Shown piece after piece: positions 34,591 to 48,200 of a stretch of DNA of 64,000 nt. Both the position numbers and the translations under genes were made by a program. The notes beneath the pieces are model-generated. The model was not told the DNA's origin. It ran no database searches and saw nothing but the letters and a program-made list of their open reading frames with translations. The stretch is from Acridotheres tristis. Its lineage: Eukaryota > Chordata > Aves > Passeriformes > Sturnidae. Every line of letters starts with the position of its first letter. Position 1 is the first letter of the stretch. The DNA is taken from assembly GCA_037013685.1 (NCBI GenBank), contig CM072884.1:112843785-112907784 (forward strand), given 5' to 3'.

Positions 34591-35325
34591 TTGACCCTGG
34601 CAGCCAAGGTTGTCCCCTGGAGCAGAGCAGGATTTCTGTGTGACACTCTCTGAGCTCATCCCTGTGCTTGTGCTGATCTCCAGGAGCAGAGCAAGGATTT
34701 TGTCCCAGAAATTGCTGCCTACCTCCTCATGGCCCCTTTCCCCAGCCACATCCTGCTCTTTCTCCCAGCAATCCTTGGATGGCTCCAGAGCTCTCAGTGT
34801 TCTCGCAGTGTTGGGCACATCCACATCCATCCCAAGTTTCCAGGATACAGGGAAGGGTGAAATGTGAACAGCAGCTTTCCCATTTCATCATTTAAACCAC
34901 GCTCCTCCAGCTTGAGATGTTAAAGCTCGTGGTACAGAAGAGTTTTCTTCCCTGTGGATGGAAAGCAGCACTTCCAGGGCATTCCCTTGGATAGGTGAAA
35001 ATGTGCAGCAGCAGCTCCTGATTTCCTGGGAAGTCTCTCCCTCCATCCAGGTGAATCCATGATCCCTGCAGCTGCCTCCACGTGCTCCATGTTCCAGACA
35101 CAATTCCCAAAGCTTGTCCCAAGTAGGGACAGGGATTTCAATGTGGGAATTCCAGGGATGTAAGAGCCAGGGATACAGGAGGAGGAGCAGAGGGGAAGAG
35201 AGGCAGCAGCACAGCCTCTCCCCAAGGCAGGGGCCAGCAGGGACTCCTGCTGCTGGATCCACAGCCCTCATGCCCTCAAATAGGATTTTCAGCAGGAATT
35301 TCCTCCTGGAAAGGGTGGTCAGGGA
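34590..35325. other. Intergenic sequence, no gene recognised
   Basis: Open frames on the minus strand (34888-35376) show no family motif and carry no convincing start context. Confidence 0.5.
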
Positions 35326-35695
35326 GGAATTTAGTTCCTGCTTCTGCTCTGGCAGTATTTTTGTCCAGCTGAACAAGGAAGCAGCTCGGGAAAGTGATCC
35401 AGGATAGTATTTTAAGAGTGGTTTTTAATTTGGATGGGGCCCTTGATGTGGCTCATTGCACAGTCATGGACCTGGGATTGTGTAGCTGGGAGGAGAAATT
35501 TCAGGAAGTTTCAGGAGGAATTTCCCCATGGAAAGGGAGCTGAGGCCTTGGCAGGGGCTGCCCAGGGAGCTTTGGAGTGCCCACCCCTGGAGGTGGCACC
35601 TGGAGGTGGCACTCAGGGTGACAAGGTGGCCATGGGGCACAGCTGGGACCTGATGATCTTGGAGATCTTTTCCAATCTCAATCACTCTGTGATTG
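35325..35695 (+). mobile_element. CR1-containing repeat, inverted partner of 29855-30205
   Basis: Non-CR1 leader (35325-35510) followed by sense CR1 ending GATCTTGGAGATCTTTTCCA and an octamer-like CACTCTGTGATTG. Confidence 0.8.
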
Positions 35696-36494
35696 AATTT
35701 GGGAGCTTTTCCAGAGTCAGATAAAAATTAAAGTTCGTAAATGAACAGTGAAGGCAGGCTGAAAAATAACAACTGCATTTGAAAAGGTATTGCAAAATAA
35801 CATTTAATATTATTAGAAGAATTACATTCATGTATGGGATACACAATCATCACTTAATGCTCTACACTTCAAGTCCTGCTGCTCTTCAGCAGTTTCCCTT
35901 GGTTGCACCTCCTAATTTTTTCTTTCAGGAAAATGAAATCCCTTGGAATATTTCAGTGTCTCCCTCTGTGCACTGTGGCTCTGCTGTATTGGAGCTGAAG
36001 TATCCAAGATAAAGCTGAGCTTGGTTAGACTGAAAAGCAAAAACACTGCAAAGCAAAAGCATTTCCTCTCCTGGAAAAGGAGAAAATGTCTGGAGTTCCA
36101 GGCAAAAACATTTCCAGATTCATGGACACTGAGGTTGTTCTGCTTTGGTAGGACCAGTTTAGAGCAGAACAGCCCTCAGTGGATTTATCAGTAGGAGCAT
36201 AAGGAGAAAACCATCACAGTTAGTCCCACATAGAAAAGTAATAAAATTATGGAATAAAAGAATAAAATATTCCCCTTTGGGCCTGTGGAACTGTCCCCCT
36301 CCAGCACTCAAGCAGGACTTTTAGTTAAAGCCCTTCCCTCCTTTTTCATGTTATTTAAATCATAAAAGATCTGCTTGGATACTGTATTTTAAAGAACTTT
36401 TTCTTCTGAAGTGGAAGGATTATGCCTTAAAATGCCTGAGGCCACTGAAAGCAGTTTAGGGGCAAAAAGGTGTCTTAGATTTTTAACAGCCATT

Positions 36495-36740
36495 GGATAA
36501 AATCATGGAATAACAGAATCATGGAATCCTGGAATGGATTGTGTTGGAAAGGACCTTAAATCCCATCCAGTGCCAGCCCTGCCATGGCAGGGACACCTCC
36601 CACTGTCCCAATGTCCAACCTGGAACTGAACATTCCAGGGATCCAGGGGCAGCCACAGCTGCTCTGGGAATTCCATCCCAGCCCCTCCTCACCCTCCCAG
36701 CCAGGAATTCCTTCCCAACATCCCATCTAACCCTACTCTC
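36495..36740 (-). mobile_element. CR1 fragment
   Basis: Antisense CR1: GAATCATGGAATCCTGGAAT, then CAGGGACACCTCCCACTGTC and AATTCCTTCCCAACATCCCA. Confidence 0.8.
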
Positions 36741-37204
36741 CTTTCTCAGCATTTTTAAGGGAAATACCCAAGTATGAAATGCAACCAGCAGGAACCTGAA
36801 AGTAAAAATACCAAAGCATCCTGAGTATTCAGATTATCCATAAAAATTGTTGAAGATAAGCAGGAAATGAACATCAACATTTTAAAAGTGGCCTGCTCCA
36901 ATATTCAAGTAATGCTTTCAAAGGGTAACTTTTCACTTGTGCTCATTCCAACAGCATTAGAGACCATTAATAAATTATATGAATAGAAATAATTCCCATT
37001 CTCAATGACTACACCTCAATCCACCACTTTCCTTCACTGTGTAAAAATACAAAAGGATTTAAATACATTTAGCACAAGCCTATTGTGGTATTATTTTTGT
37101 ACAGTATTCCAGTATGAGAGTAAAGGATGTTTCATTATTTTAGTTTATAAACCCAAGATGAAAATCTCATCCATCTCTACCTAAAACCCAATGCAGAGAA
37201 GCCT

Positions 37205-38196
37205 CCCATGGTTTATTATGGGAGTTTGGGAAAAAGAAATGCCTGACTCCCAACCAAACATTTCCCATGTCCTTTTTAATTTAGGAAAAGCACTGGGATG
37301 ATCCCCCTACCTCTCTCACCATCCAGGAGCAGCCAAATACATTCTTTTGTACAAAAAAATGTTCTGTAAAAAAACTGATTTTCGTTTTAGTTAAGCAGTT
37401 TCTATTTTTACAGCATTATCTCCATTTAGTTGCATTTCAGAAGCTGCAGCCACCTGAGTCGCTGAAAGAATGAAAGCTTTTAATTTAAAAAATATGAATT
37501 AAAATCTTTTAATCGATTAATTAAAACCAAACACCCCCCCCCCCTCAAGTAATGCTAATTACAAAGTGCTCCTGGCATAACTTTGTGTTTTATGCACATT
37601 TCTGATTTATTAGGAATTGCTGAGCCTGAAGAATACTGTTCTAGCACAGAGCTGAAATTACAGCCAGGGCAAAGCTGCAGCTCTTTGCACAATGCTGAGA
37701 CTTAGAAAATCCATCTGTGAGGAATTTGGAGGATTTGTTCAGAATTTGATCAATTTGGGCCAAATTAAGGGGCTTTCACCTCAGGAAATGACTCACTGCA
37801 AACTGATTGTACACTGACATGCAACATTGGATTTTCCTTCAATTTGCCTTCAGGACACAGATCCAAAAGCACTTGAAAATACTGGAGAAATCCCAGGGCA
37901 GCTGCTACTTGCACCAAATCCAAAATATTCTTCCCTTATTTACAAAATGTCTTTAATCCTCACGGAAAACAAATAAAACACAGGAACTCTGAGAAATTCC
38001 CACCAAACTGCCTTTTTTTTTTTCCCCCCCCACCAGCTCCTGAATAATTGAAGAACACTCTGCAACAGCAGGGAGAAATCCCAAAATATGCAGCTGAAAA
38101 TCTGGGGGAGAGAAAAAAAAAAAAAAAAAAAATAAAGGGAATTTCAGCCAAGCTTTCCCTGTGTTTGCTGTTGATCCAGGTGGTCCCAGGTGAGGC
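37205..38196 (-). other. DOP1B: DOP1B 3' UTR (end uncertain)
   Basis: AT-rich non-repetitive sequence after the stop. Minus-strand AATAAA signals occur at 37606-37611 and 37212-37217. The true end cannot be fixed from sequence alone. Confidence 0.45.
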
Positions 38197-38454
38197 TCAG
38201 GTTTCCAGATTTTCCAGAAAATCCCATTCCACGCTGTCCTCCAGCTGCTGCAGGATCCTGATGCTGTTGGTGCCAGGAGAATCCATGGAAGCAGCTGCAC
38301 AGGGTTGGGAATTTTGGGAATTATTGCCATGGGCTGTGAATGCCCAGCACAGAGTTTGGAAAAAAGGAATGAGCTGAGTGATGCTGGACACGGAGTGAAG
38401 GCTCAGCAAAGGGAATTTGGGATTCCTGGGAATTCCTTCGAGGTGTTTTGGGTC
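38197..38454 (-). CDS. DOP1B: DOP1B in-window exon 26, last coding exon and stop
   Basis: Encodes [20 protein letters not shown] through [20 protein letters not shown] and T, then TGA at 38197-38199. The acceptor is TTTCAG|GACCCA. Confidence 0.92.
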   Translation of the reverse strand, partial: DPKHLEGIPRNPKFPLLSLHSVSSITQLIPFFQTLCWAFTAHGNNSQNSQPCAAASMDSPGTNSIRILQQLEDSVEWDFLENLET

Positions 38455-39246
38455 CTGAAAGAAAAAAAAAAAAACCAACAAAACAAAATTGGGATTTACT
38501 AAAGGTAAATATTGGAACTCTGGTCATTGAGAATTGGAGATTTTTCTCTGCTGACTCTCAAGAGAACATTGCTTTTGACCTAAGGTTGTAGAGAAGGCTT
38601 CCAAAATTAAATAATAAAACTAAAATTATAAGTGTAGTTGAAATAAAAGTGTGTAATTTCAGTTGAAAACTTTAAAGTTTTAAAATATAATACTATATAT
38701 AAAGGAAAATAGAAGTTTTAAAACAAAAACTAATACTTCTTCATAAATTTAAGTAATAGTATATAATTAAATAAAAAAGTCCACATTGCAGACCCACAAA
38801 TAGTTCATTATTAAATTAAAAATAAAAATAATTTAAGTAATATTTCTTAATTAAACAGTTTATCCTTAAAAAACCTTGTTAAAAAAATAAAACTCCATTT
38901 TTAATTTGTTAACTTAAAATACTCTAAAACTCCCAGTTTGTATTTTTTTGTTTGGATTTAGATGTTTATTGGTTTTTATTTATATAATAGTTTCAGTCTC
39001 ACACATTTAATCTCAATACTAATTAAAAAAGAAAAGAAATATTAGATATAATAGAAATATTCTTTGTTTTTAATAGGAAAAAACAGAAAAGGTTGGAAAG
39101 GACCTTAAAATTCATCCAGCTCATCCATGAGCTCTTCCACTGTCCCAGGCTGCTCCAAACCCCAATGTCCAACCTGGCCTTGAACAGCTGCTCTGGGCAG
39201 CTTTTTCCTTTTCTTAAAATCTTATATTTGGAAAAGTAAATAAATG

Positions 39247-39281
<35 letters not shown>

Positions 39282-42200
39282 AGGAAAGTTTCTTTACCCC
39301 ATATTTCATCTTGAGCAGATCCATGATCCTCACGATGTGTGGTTGGCATTCCTGGTGATTTTCCAGCAGGTGAGAGGTGACAGGAGAAGATTCTGTGTCC
39401 ACCTCTGGCACAAAGGCCCATTTGTACCTGGAATAAATGGATTGATTCTTTAAAAAAATAAAAAAAAAAATAAAAAAAATTGGAAATCCTTGTTTGGATC
39501 ATGCTTAGTTTAGTGCAGTTGTTTCTACAAAAATCTCTCATAAATGTTCTATTTTGCTGTTAATGAATTGTTCCATTAGTAATTTGTTAAGGTTTAAATA
39601 CTATTAATGAATGATTACATTACTAATTTGTTAAGATTTAAATACAACCAGCTCCAAAACATTCCCAAGTGTGTTCAGATGGAAAAAAAAAAAAAAATCT
39701 CCATTTTTCTCCTCTCCCAATTTTCCAAGTTAAGGAATCCCCTAAAGAAGATGATGAAATCCTCCTACACCAAGACCAAATTCTTCTCCCAAATCCCATT
39801 TATCTGAACATCACCAATCCTAAAAGGAACTGATGGAAACCAAAATGAAATCTTGAGGAAAACAGAAATTTTTTTTAAAAGGATAAGGGAACAAAAGGAA
39901 TGTTGGATCCCAAAATCCTGAGTTTTTTGAGCTTTCTGCCACTGACCCCCTGCAGAACACTGCTTTGAGGCCTTAAAAAAGGGCTTCCAAATTTAAGTAA
40001 TAAAATTAAAATCACAGGTGTGTAGGTAAATAAAAGTGTGTGATTTCCCACGGTGAAAGGTTTTAAATGTGGAGTTTTTATAATACAGTAATAAATATAG
40101 GATGAAATGGAAGAATTGGAGTGGTGTCTCTCTTGGTGCTCATCTTTCTTTTTCTTCATGGTTTCAAGTAATAGTTTCTAGTTGAACACTTAGTGCCACA
40201 CTGAAAGTCAGGAGAATTTAGTTATTAAGTGAAAAGTATAAAAAAATATAAATGTTATTTCTCTATTAAAGTGTTTAGCTTTAAGAAACCTTATAGTTAT
40301 AACTAAAATGGATTCATCTCTATTTTGCTCACTTCTAGCTGGTGGCTAGAAGTGTTGCTAAACTTTCTGTACTTTTAATAAAGTCTAAAATAATAAAATA
40401 GTATCTAATAAATAGATAGTAAATAAATAGTAAAATATTTTCTTTTCGAATTAAATTTAATCATATTTTATTTTTAATACGATTTAACAAACAACCAAGC
40501 CCAAACACAAGAAAATCCATTTCCTCCGTGTATTTTTTAAAATTCTAGGTTTAAGTAAAACCAAAAAAAAAACCAAAAAAACCCAAAACCCCTCACATTT
40601 GGAAGAGCTGCATCCTGTCAGGGGGGAAGGAAAGGGCTGTGTCCAGGAATTTGCAGGCTGCCAGGTACAGGCACAGCTCGTTGGGCTGGATCTCAGCCCC
40701 ACTGCCATCCCCTGAGCTTTTGCCTTTGCTGATTTTGCTGTTGCTCCTGGATTTTAAATAAATTAAAAAAAAGAAAAAAAAAAAAAAAAAAATTCCATTA
40801 AAACTCCCAATCCACTCAAGTTTTTTTTCAGTCAGCACGAGAGGAATTTATTTACACATTTACATAAAGGAGCTCTCGGACAATTATTTTTATTCTGTAG
40901 GAGCAAAATAATCTAAAATACACCCAAAAAAATGGCAAAAAATCGATTTTTTTTTTCTCCAATATTACTCTTCTCCTTTAAAGCTTGTCCTTGCAAATTC
41001 AGAATACAAGCCTGGAGTGCTGCAGTTCCATGTTAAAATAGTCAACAGCCAATTTAGCATTTAACTTTATTTTTGTACACAACTAATAATTACTGCTTAT
41101 ATTTTTAAGCATATCACTAATTTAGCTGCTAAAAAAAAAATCCCTAAATTATGATTTATTAGCACCAGAAATATAAAAGTGCAATAGCAAAATGTCCTGT
41201 TGGCTCCTCCATATCGCAGAGAATTAATTAATTATTTTTAAAGAAATCTCTCAAACTCTTCTCCCTAACCCAGAGAGCTAATTAAATTAATCAATTAATT
41301 TTAAAGAAGTCTCTCTAATGGAAACTCTTACTTTGCTGGTTCCTCTTCCTCAGTTAAATCTTCCTCCAGCTGTAGAAATGTCTGGATCTTTAAAGAAATA
41401 ATAATGGAGATGCTGAAATGTTCATAGAACTCAATCCCAACTAAAAGTGATGATTTGCATTGAAAAGGAACCTTAATGACTTGTAACAAATTAATCATTC
41501 AGGCAAGAGATTCCATTAACACCACCAAAATTAATCCCAAAGGAATTTCCTAAGGACAATTTAACAAATGATCAGATTAATGTAAAACTCTGGAAACATT
41601 TCCAAGCAGGCGAGAGGAAAAAAAGTTAAATTTGAGATAACCACAGGCTGATCTTTTTTCCAATGTAAATTGAAAACTTCTCTCTTACCAGTTCTGTGAC
41701 CATGATTGGCCACAGGGAGGTGAGATGTTGAGGGGAAATCCTCAATAAAAGAACTCTGAAGAAGAGAAACATCTGGGCAGCCACCAGAGAGGTCTGACCC
41801 ACACGGAGATTCTCAGTCAGACGTTCTGCAGGAAGCATCCAAAAAAAAGGGAAAAAAAACCAAAATAAAAGAGGCATTTTCCTGTATTTGTGTTGTTGTT
41901 TTGGGAATTCAAATGTGGAATTCTGGAATGGTTCGGGTTGGAAGGGATATTAAAGATTATCCAGTGGCACCTCTGCCATGGCAGGGACACCTCCCACTGT
42001 CCCAATGTCCAACCTGGAACTGAACATTCCAGGGATCCAGGGGCAGCCACAGCTGCTCTGGGAATTCCATCCCAGCCCCTCCCAGGGAACAATTCCTGCC
42101 CAAGATCCCATCCAGCCCTGCCTCATTCAGTTTAAGACCAATCCCCTTGTCCTGTCATTCTGTCCCTCTCCACCTTGTAGAAGGTGGCAAAATACAATTT

Positions 42201-45200
42201 TTGCTTTATCATCAGTTTTGAGCTGAGTTCCTTGCATTGTATGAACTAATTTATAATTCAGACATAGCCTGAGTGGGTTTATAGTGCACAAAATGTGATC
42301 AAAACTGGCATTTAGGGAGAACAACAACAGGTCAGGAAGATTGCCATGAAATATCACATTTCCAGACCAAAGGCCTGGAAACCAAGATTCCTGTCTTTCC
42401 TTGCTTGTGTAATTCACCTTCATCCCATGCTTTTCTCCAGGATTTGTTCTTCCACACTCTCCTCAAGCCTGAATTAGAGATCACAGCAAATCAATTGAAG
42501 GTTTGCTGCACTGCTCATGGCAGGCACCTGCAGAGTTTGCCAAAGTCTTTACAATAAACAACTTGACAGCAACTACCAACTGCTCTGCCCTTTGAAAATC
42601 TAAACCCATATCAGTTCTGACATTTGCTGAGATCATTTATCTGTTAGAACTCAGAGATTCATAAATTTTGTTCTAAATTAAAAAAAAAGGATTTGTTGGA
42701 AAAGAGATGACTTTGCTTTCTTGCAGAATTTTTATCATGGAATGGTTCGGGTTGGGAGTTTGATGTTTAATTAAACATTATCCATGGGCTTCACCTTCAT
42801 CTACCCCCAGGCTGCTTCAATCTGCAACCAAGCTGGCCTTGGACACTCCCAGGGATGCAGGGACAAAGGGATTAGTGTTGCAGCTGAAGGGATGGAGCCT
42901 CACCTTGGATCAGGGGCAGGTACAGGTGGTACTGGTCGAGCTCCCCGCTGAAGACAGCGAACGCCTGGCGCTTCAGCAGCATGGCCTTCTGCTCAAAGCT
43001 GGGGTACAGCTTCAGGGCACTGCTCTGCATGGCTGCAACACACAGCACAATTATCCACCCCTCACAAACTGCCTGCCTGCAAATAATCCCTGGGTCCTCA
43101 AATCTTCTATCAAAAAAAAATTAAAAAAAAAATAATTTCTCTGGGTCACCGAGCGCGAATTCGTCTTGCGTAATAAAATTTGTGTTGTAAGTGTTCAAGG
43201 ATTCTTTTAGAAAGGCTGAAAAAGAAACTAAAGCTGCTTGAGGTCAGTTTAAAGGGTTCTATCCCATCCTTTTCCCCAAGATTTGTTCTTCCACACTCTC
43301 CTCAAGCCTGAATTAGAGGTCACAGCACATCAATTGAAGGTTTGCTGCTCTGCATCTGCAGTTTGTCAAAGTCTCCTCCTGGGAAAGGCCACACTTGGAC
43401 AACTCAAAATTCGAGCAAAATGTGAATGTGGGAACCCAACAGAAGCACCTCTACAGCAAAACCTCCTCTGGTGTGTTTTAGACATGACCAAAATCCAGAT
43501 TTAATTCAGCTTTAGCTGGGAATGAAGTTCCCAAAATGGTCAATTATGCATAGTCAGCACTTTATGGATAAATCAGGGTAATAAAAATGCACCCAAATGG
43601 CTCAAATGCAAATAGATTTCAAATTGAGGTAGAAATAAATGATCAGCAGCTGATACTTACTCATCAAATCCTTAAACATGGTTTTCTCATGTGTGAGAAG
43701 GTGGTCAATGATGGATCTCCAGCTGCAGGACAGAAAGAAGGAATTAGATATCCAGGGGAAGCTGTGCTGTAGATTCACCTCAGAAATTATTTGGGTCAAA
43801 CTTTTCATGCAATGAAATAGTTTCCAGGCAGGATTTGTGTGCAGACTCTTGTCTGGAGCAGAATTAGTGGTGAGACCCATTTTTAGCATTACCCCATTCC
43901 ATAAGAAAGCACTAAATGGAATTTTCTTCCCAGTGTTACTCTTCTCCTTTAAAGGCTTTCCTTGCAAATTCAGAATAGAAGCTTTAAGCCACGTCTTACT
44001 GAGTGCAGGAAGTGTCCATCTGGAAAAAAGATGGATCCATGTACAATTCCAGCACTTCTTTTTTCCAGGCTCTCTTGGTGTAGGCGTATCCACTCAGGGA
44101 GCTGAGCAGCTGAGCACCAGCACGGAAACTGGGAATGTTGTAGGCACTGGGGGAGAGGACAAAAATAATCAATATGGGCTTTTTTAAAGCTCAGGAATAG
44201 ATTCCAACTCACAAAAGGGTTGGTTTGAATGAGATCTTTAGGAAGGAATTGTTCCTTGGGAGGGTGGGAATGGGCTGGGATGGAATTCCCAGAGCAGCTG
44301 TGGCTGCCCCAGGATCCCTGGCAGTGCCCAAGGCCAGGTTGGACATTGGGACAGTGGGAGGTGTCCCTGCCATAGCAGGGGTGGGAACAAGATGATTTTT
44401 AAGGTCCTCTCAACCTAAACCATTCCATATTTCAGTGTCTCCAATGGTATCAGCATTTGGAATTCAGGACCCAGGCAGGGGTGGCACTGGATGGGCTTTA
44501 AGGTCCCTTCCAACCCAAACCATTCCAGGATTCCATGGCCTGTGTCTCCAATGGATATCACCCATTGTCCCCCATTTGTGAGGAAAACAAGGAAGGGGAT
44601 AGGGAGAGATGATGCTTTTCCTGCTTCCTGGTGGATCCTGGGACCTTCCCATGCTCTGCTGCCCCATTCCCTGACAGGCACAGAAAGGGGAGATTTCAGT
44701 AAAACCCAAAATCCCAGCTGGGAGAATCCCAACAGCTGAGCAAAAAAACTGAAACAAGAGCAGGTTGAGCTCCTGGTGAAACACTGCTCAAACACATTAG
44801 AACAGAGAATGGAGAAAGAAAGGCAAACACAAGAAGTAAAAAACGGCAGGAGCAGGGAGAGACTGGCCTGTGGTTCCTCAGGTAGGGGAACACGAAGTAG
44901 AGCAGGCGGGAGATGAGGGGCACGGCCTTCTCCTTCTCATCACTGCGGTAAACCACGTCCAGCAGGGAGGCCAGCACCTGCCAAATGCACAGCAGAACTC
45001 TTCAAACCCACAGCTGCCACTGCCAGAAAAGGGGAAAGGCTGCCATGTTCCAGGCTGGGAGTTTGTGCAAGGGAATAGCCCCCAAAAGTTTTACACTGCT
45101 GTTTAATTTACCAGGAAAATCCTCCTCAGCTTCATAACCCAAATAACCCCAGAGAGGAGAGGGCCCCACTGACCCCCAAAAGATTTACACCTGTAAAAAG

Positions 45201-48200
45201 ATTTACTCCTGTTTAATCTACCAGAAAAATCCTCCTCAGTTTAATAACCCAAATAACCCCAGAGATGAGAGGGCCCCACTGACCCCCAAAAGATTCACTC
45301 TGCTGTTTAATCTGTCAGGAAAATCCTCCTCAGTTTAATAACCCAAATAACCCCAGAGATGAGAGGGTCCCACTGACCCCCAAATGATTTACATCTGTAA
45401 AAAGATTCACACCTCTGTTTAATCTACCAGGAAAATCCTCCTCAGATTAATAACCCCAAATCATCCTGGAGTGATTGAATAAACTGAAATTGGAGATATA
45501 AACCTGAGACCTGATTCAATCAGCACATCACCTCAAAGATGAGAGGGTCCCACTGACCCCCAAATGATTTACATCTGTAAAAAGATTTACTCCTGTTTAA
45601 TCTACCAGGAAAATCCTCCTCAGATTAATAATCCAAATAACCCCAGAGATGAGAGGGCCCCACTGACCCCCAAAAGATTTACATCTGTAAAAAGATTCAC
45701 ACTCCTGTTTAATCTACCAGGAAAATCCTCCTCAGATTAATAACCCAAATCATCCTGGAGTGATTGAATCAACTGAAATTGGAGATATAAACCTGAGACC
45801 TGATTCAATTACCACATCACCACACAGATGAGAGGGTCCCACTGACCCCCAAAAGATTTACACCTGTAAAAAGATTCACACTCCTGTTTAATCTACCAGG
45901 AAAATCCTCCTCAGATTAATAACCCAAATAACCCCAGAGATGAGAGGGCCCCACTGACCTCTGCAAGGAGAGAAAGGGCTTGGACACTGTAGATTGAAGG
46001 AGCAGAGGCAGAAACCATGGAAGATGGTGCCACTGTTGTATCTGAAAGGGGCAAAATAATCGAGTTTTCTCTTCAGACAGGTTTAAATGTTGCTAATTAG
46101 ATGTTTAAATATTTAAATGATATAATATTAATAATAATATTAAATGTTTAAATATTTAAATGTTGCTGTTTCCTAATTTGCTGCCCAAACAGAACATTTA
46201 TTTGCAAATTGGTGGTACACTGAAAAAAAAAAAAAATCATGCACATCATCAAACCCCTCGTGCTCTTCACTGCCTTCAGCAGAGGAGAGGGAGCAGCAGG
46301 AGCCAGGGCAAGTTACCATTCACATCCTCCACGTTGAATTCATCTGGTAAAATCTGAGGTTGAGCTTTCACTTCCAAATTTCTGCTCAGCCAACTGGTCT
46401 GTTCCAGGGAAGAACCAGCAATGGTCCCCACAGCCTCCAGGATCTTTTGGGTCACCTCCTGTAATGTAACCAAAGTGGCATCAGGTATTTAATTGGTATA
46501 TTTAATTCCCAGGGCAATCAGGAGCTGCAATGAAATCAAATCTTATCCAAAGCAAAGCAGAGGCTGTAAAATGACATTTTCTGTCATTGTTGGCATTTTG
46601 CTGGCAAGACTCTGCAGCAGAAGGGGAGATTGAATTTCTCTGTTGGCACATGAAAGTCAAACCCACAACCAGGAAAGAAGTGTTCAAACTGTCCTGGTGA
46701 AATAGGGCAGTACAGGAGGAGAATCCTGCTCTGCTCCTTTCTTTACACAGCTGAGCTCAGAGCAATTCCCATTGCCAAACCCTGCTGGCAGCTCCAAGGA
46801 TTAATTCATTTTCCTTAGAGAATTCAATATTCACAAACAGGATGTGAATTCATGACATCCCACTTGTGTGAGGAGCCCATTCCTGAGAAAAATCAAAATA
46901 GTGCACAGAAAAAACAGCTTTAAAAAGATTTCAAGCTTTGGAACCTGAGCTTTCAAAGCTTTTGGGACTCAAGCTTCAAAGATTTGGGACAAAATTGTGT
47001 TTGTCTCTCATGTCTGAGTCTCCCCTCAGCCAAAATGTTTGGATGCACATGCAGGAATTCCCAAAAGCAATTCCAAAAGGAATTCAGATCCAAAGGATAG
47101 ATCAGGTCATCTCCACTTTTCCTTACATGAACAGAGCCAGGTTTAAGAACTAAAAGGTGAATTAACCCACTGTACCTGCAGGTCTTTCTGGTCCTTTTTG
47201 TTTTCCAGGGTGGGTGTCCTTGTCACAAAGTCATTCAGGATGCTGTGGGAGATCAGAGCACTCTCAGTCAGGAATTGCACAGTGAAAACCTCAGTGAAAC
47301 CTCTCCTTTGTCATGCAGTACCTGAGGAGAAGGAAGTGGCCAGGAGGAGCCAAGTTCAGCTGCACAGATTCTCTGAGGAGCCCTAATAAGGGCTGGAAGT
47401 TCTCCTGCAGGGCTGGGACAGGGAGTCTGCCAAAAAAAAATAAAACCAAAGCACACAGGAGTGAAGGTACAGTTAAGGAAAGAACAAAAAAACCCCCAAC
47501 AAAAAAAACAACAAAGAAAAACCCAACAAAAAACAAATAAGAGGAACTTGGTGGCCTAAAAGCTTTGGGGATCAGTCCTGCCCTTCCTGACTGTCAGTGC
47601 CACTTCCCCTCCCAGTGTCACAGCCCTGGCACTCCGTGTGTGTGTGTCAATAACCAAGGACTGCACATTTCCTGCACAGAAGTGTTCTGGGTCATGAAGA
47701 TCAAAGGAAAGCAGAAGTGGCAATGCTGGCTGTTCCCTCACTGGAGTCAAACAGAAAATTCTCTTTTAGAAGGACTGAGTTACCTCTGAATGAAAGCATA
47801 ACTGAACTGCAGCACTGGGATATCCACGAGAGAGGATTTCTGGAAAAGAAAAGCAAACCCACACTTATTTACCATCAGAAGGAAAAAGAAAATCCAAGTT
47901 GGCTTTGGACACTTCCAGGGATCCAGGGGCAGCCACAGCTGCTCTGGGAATTCCATCCCAGCCTCTCTCCACCCTCAGAGGGAAGGATTTATTCCCAAAA
48001 ATCCCATCTAACCCTGCATTTGAGAGTTTCAAACCATTCCCTTTGTCCCATCACCATCTGCCTGATATATTTTAAAGAATCTACTTATTGTGGATCAAAC
48101 ACAATCTGGATACCAAAACCTATTCAGGAGCAAAGGACAATCCCACATTTAAAAGCAAACCCTCCAAAGACACATTGAAACAGATCCAGGCTGGAATATT

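Noticed and set aside
34888..35376. 162-codon minus ORF between MORC3 and DOP1B
   Set aside because: No motif, no splice or promoter context, and partial overlap with the inverted repeat leader.
45112..45965. CRISPR-like spaced repeats
   Set aside because: This is eukaryotic DNA. The units are tandem without unique spacers of constant length, and there are no cas genes.
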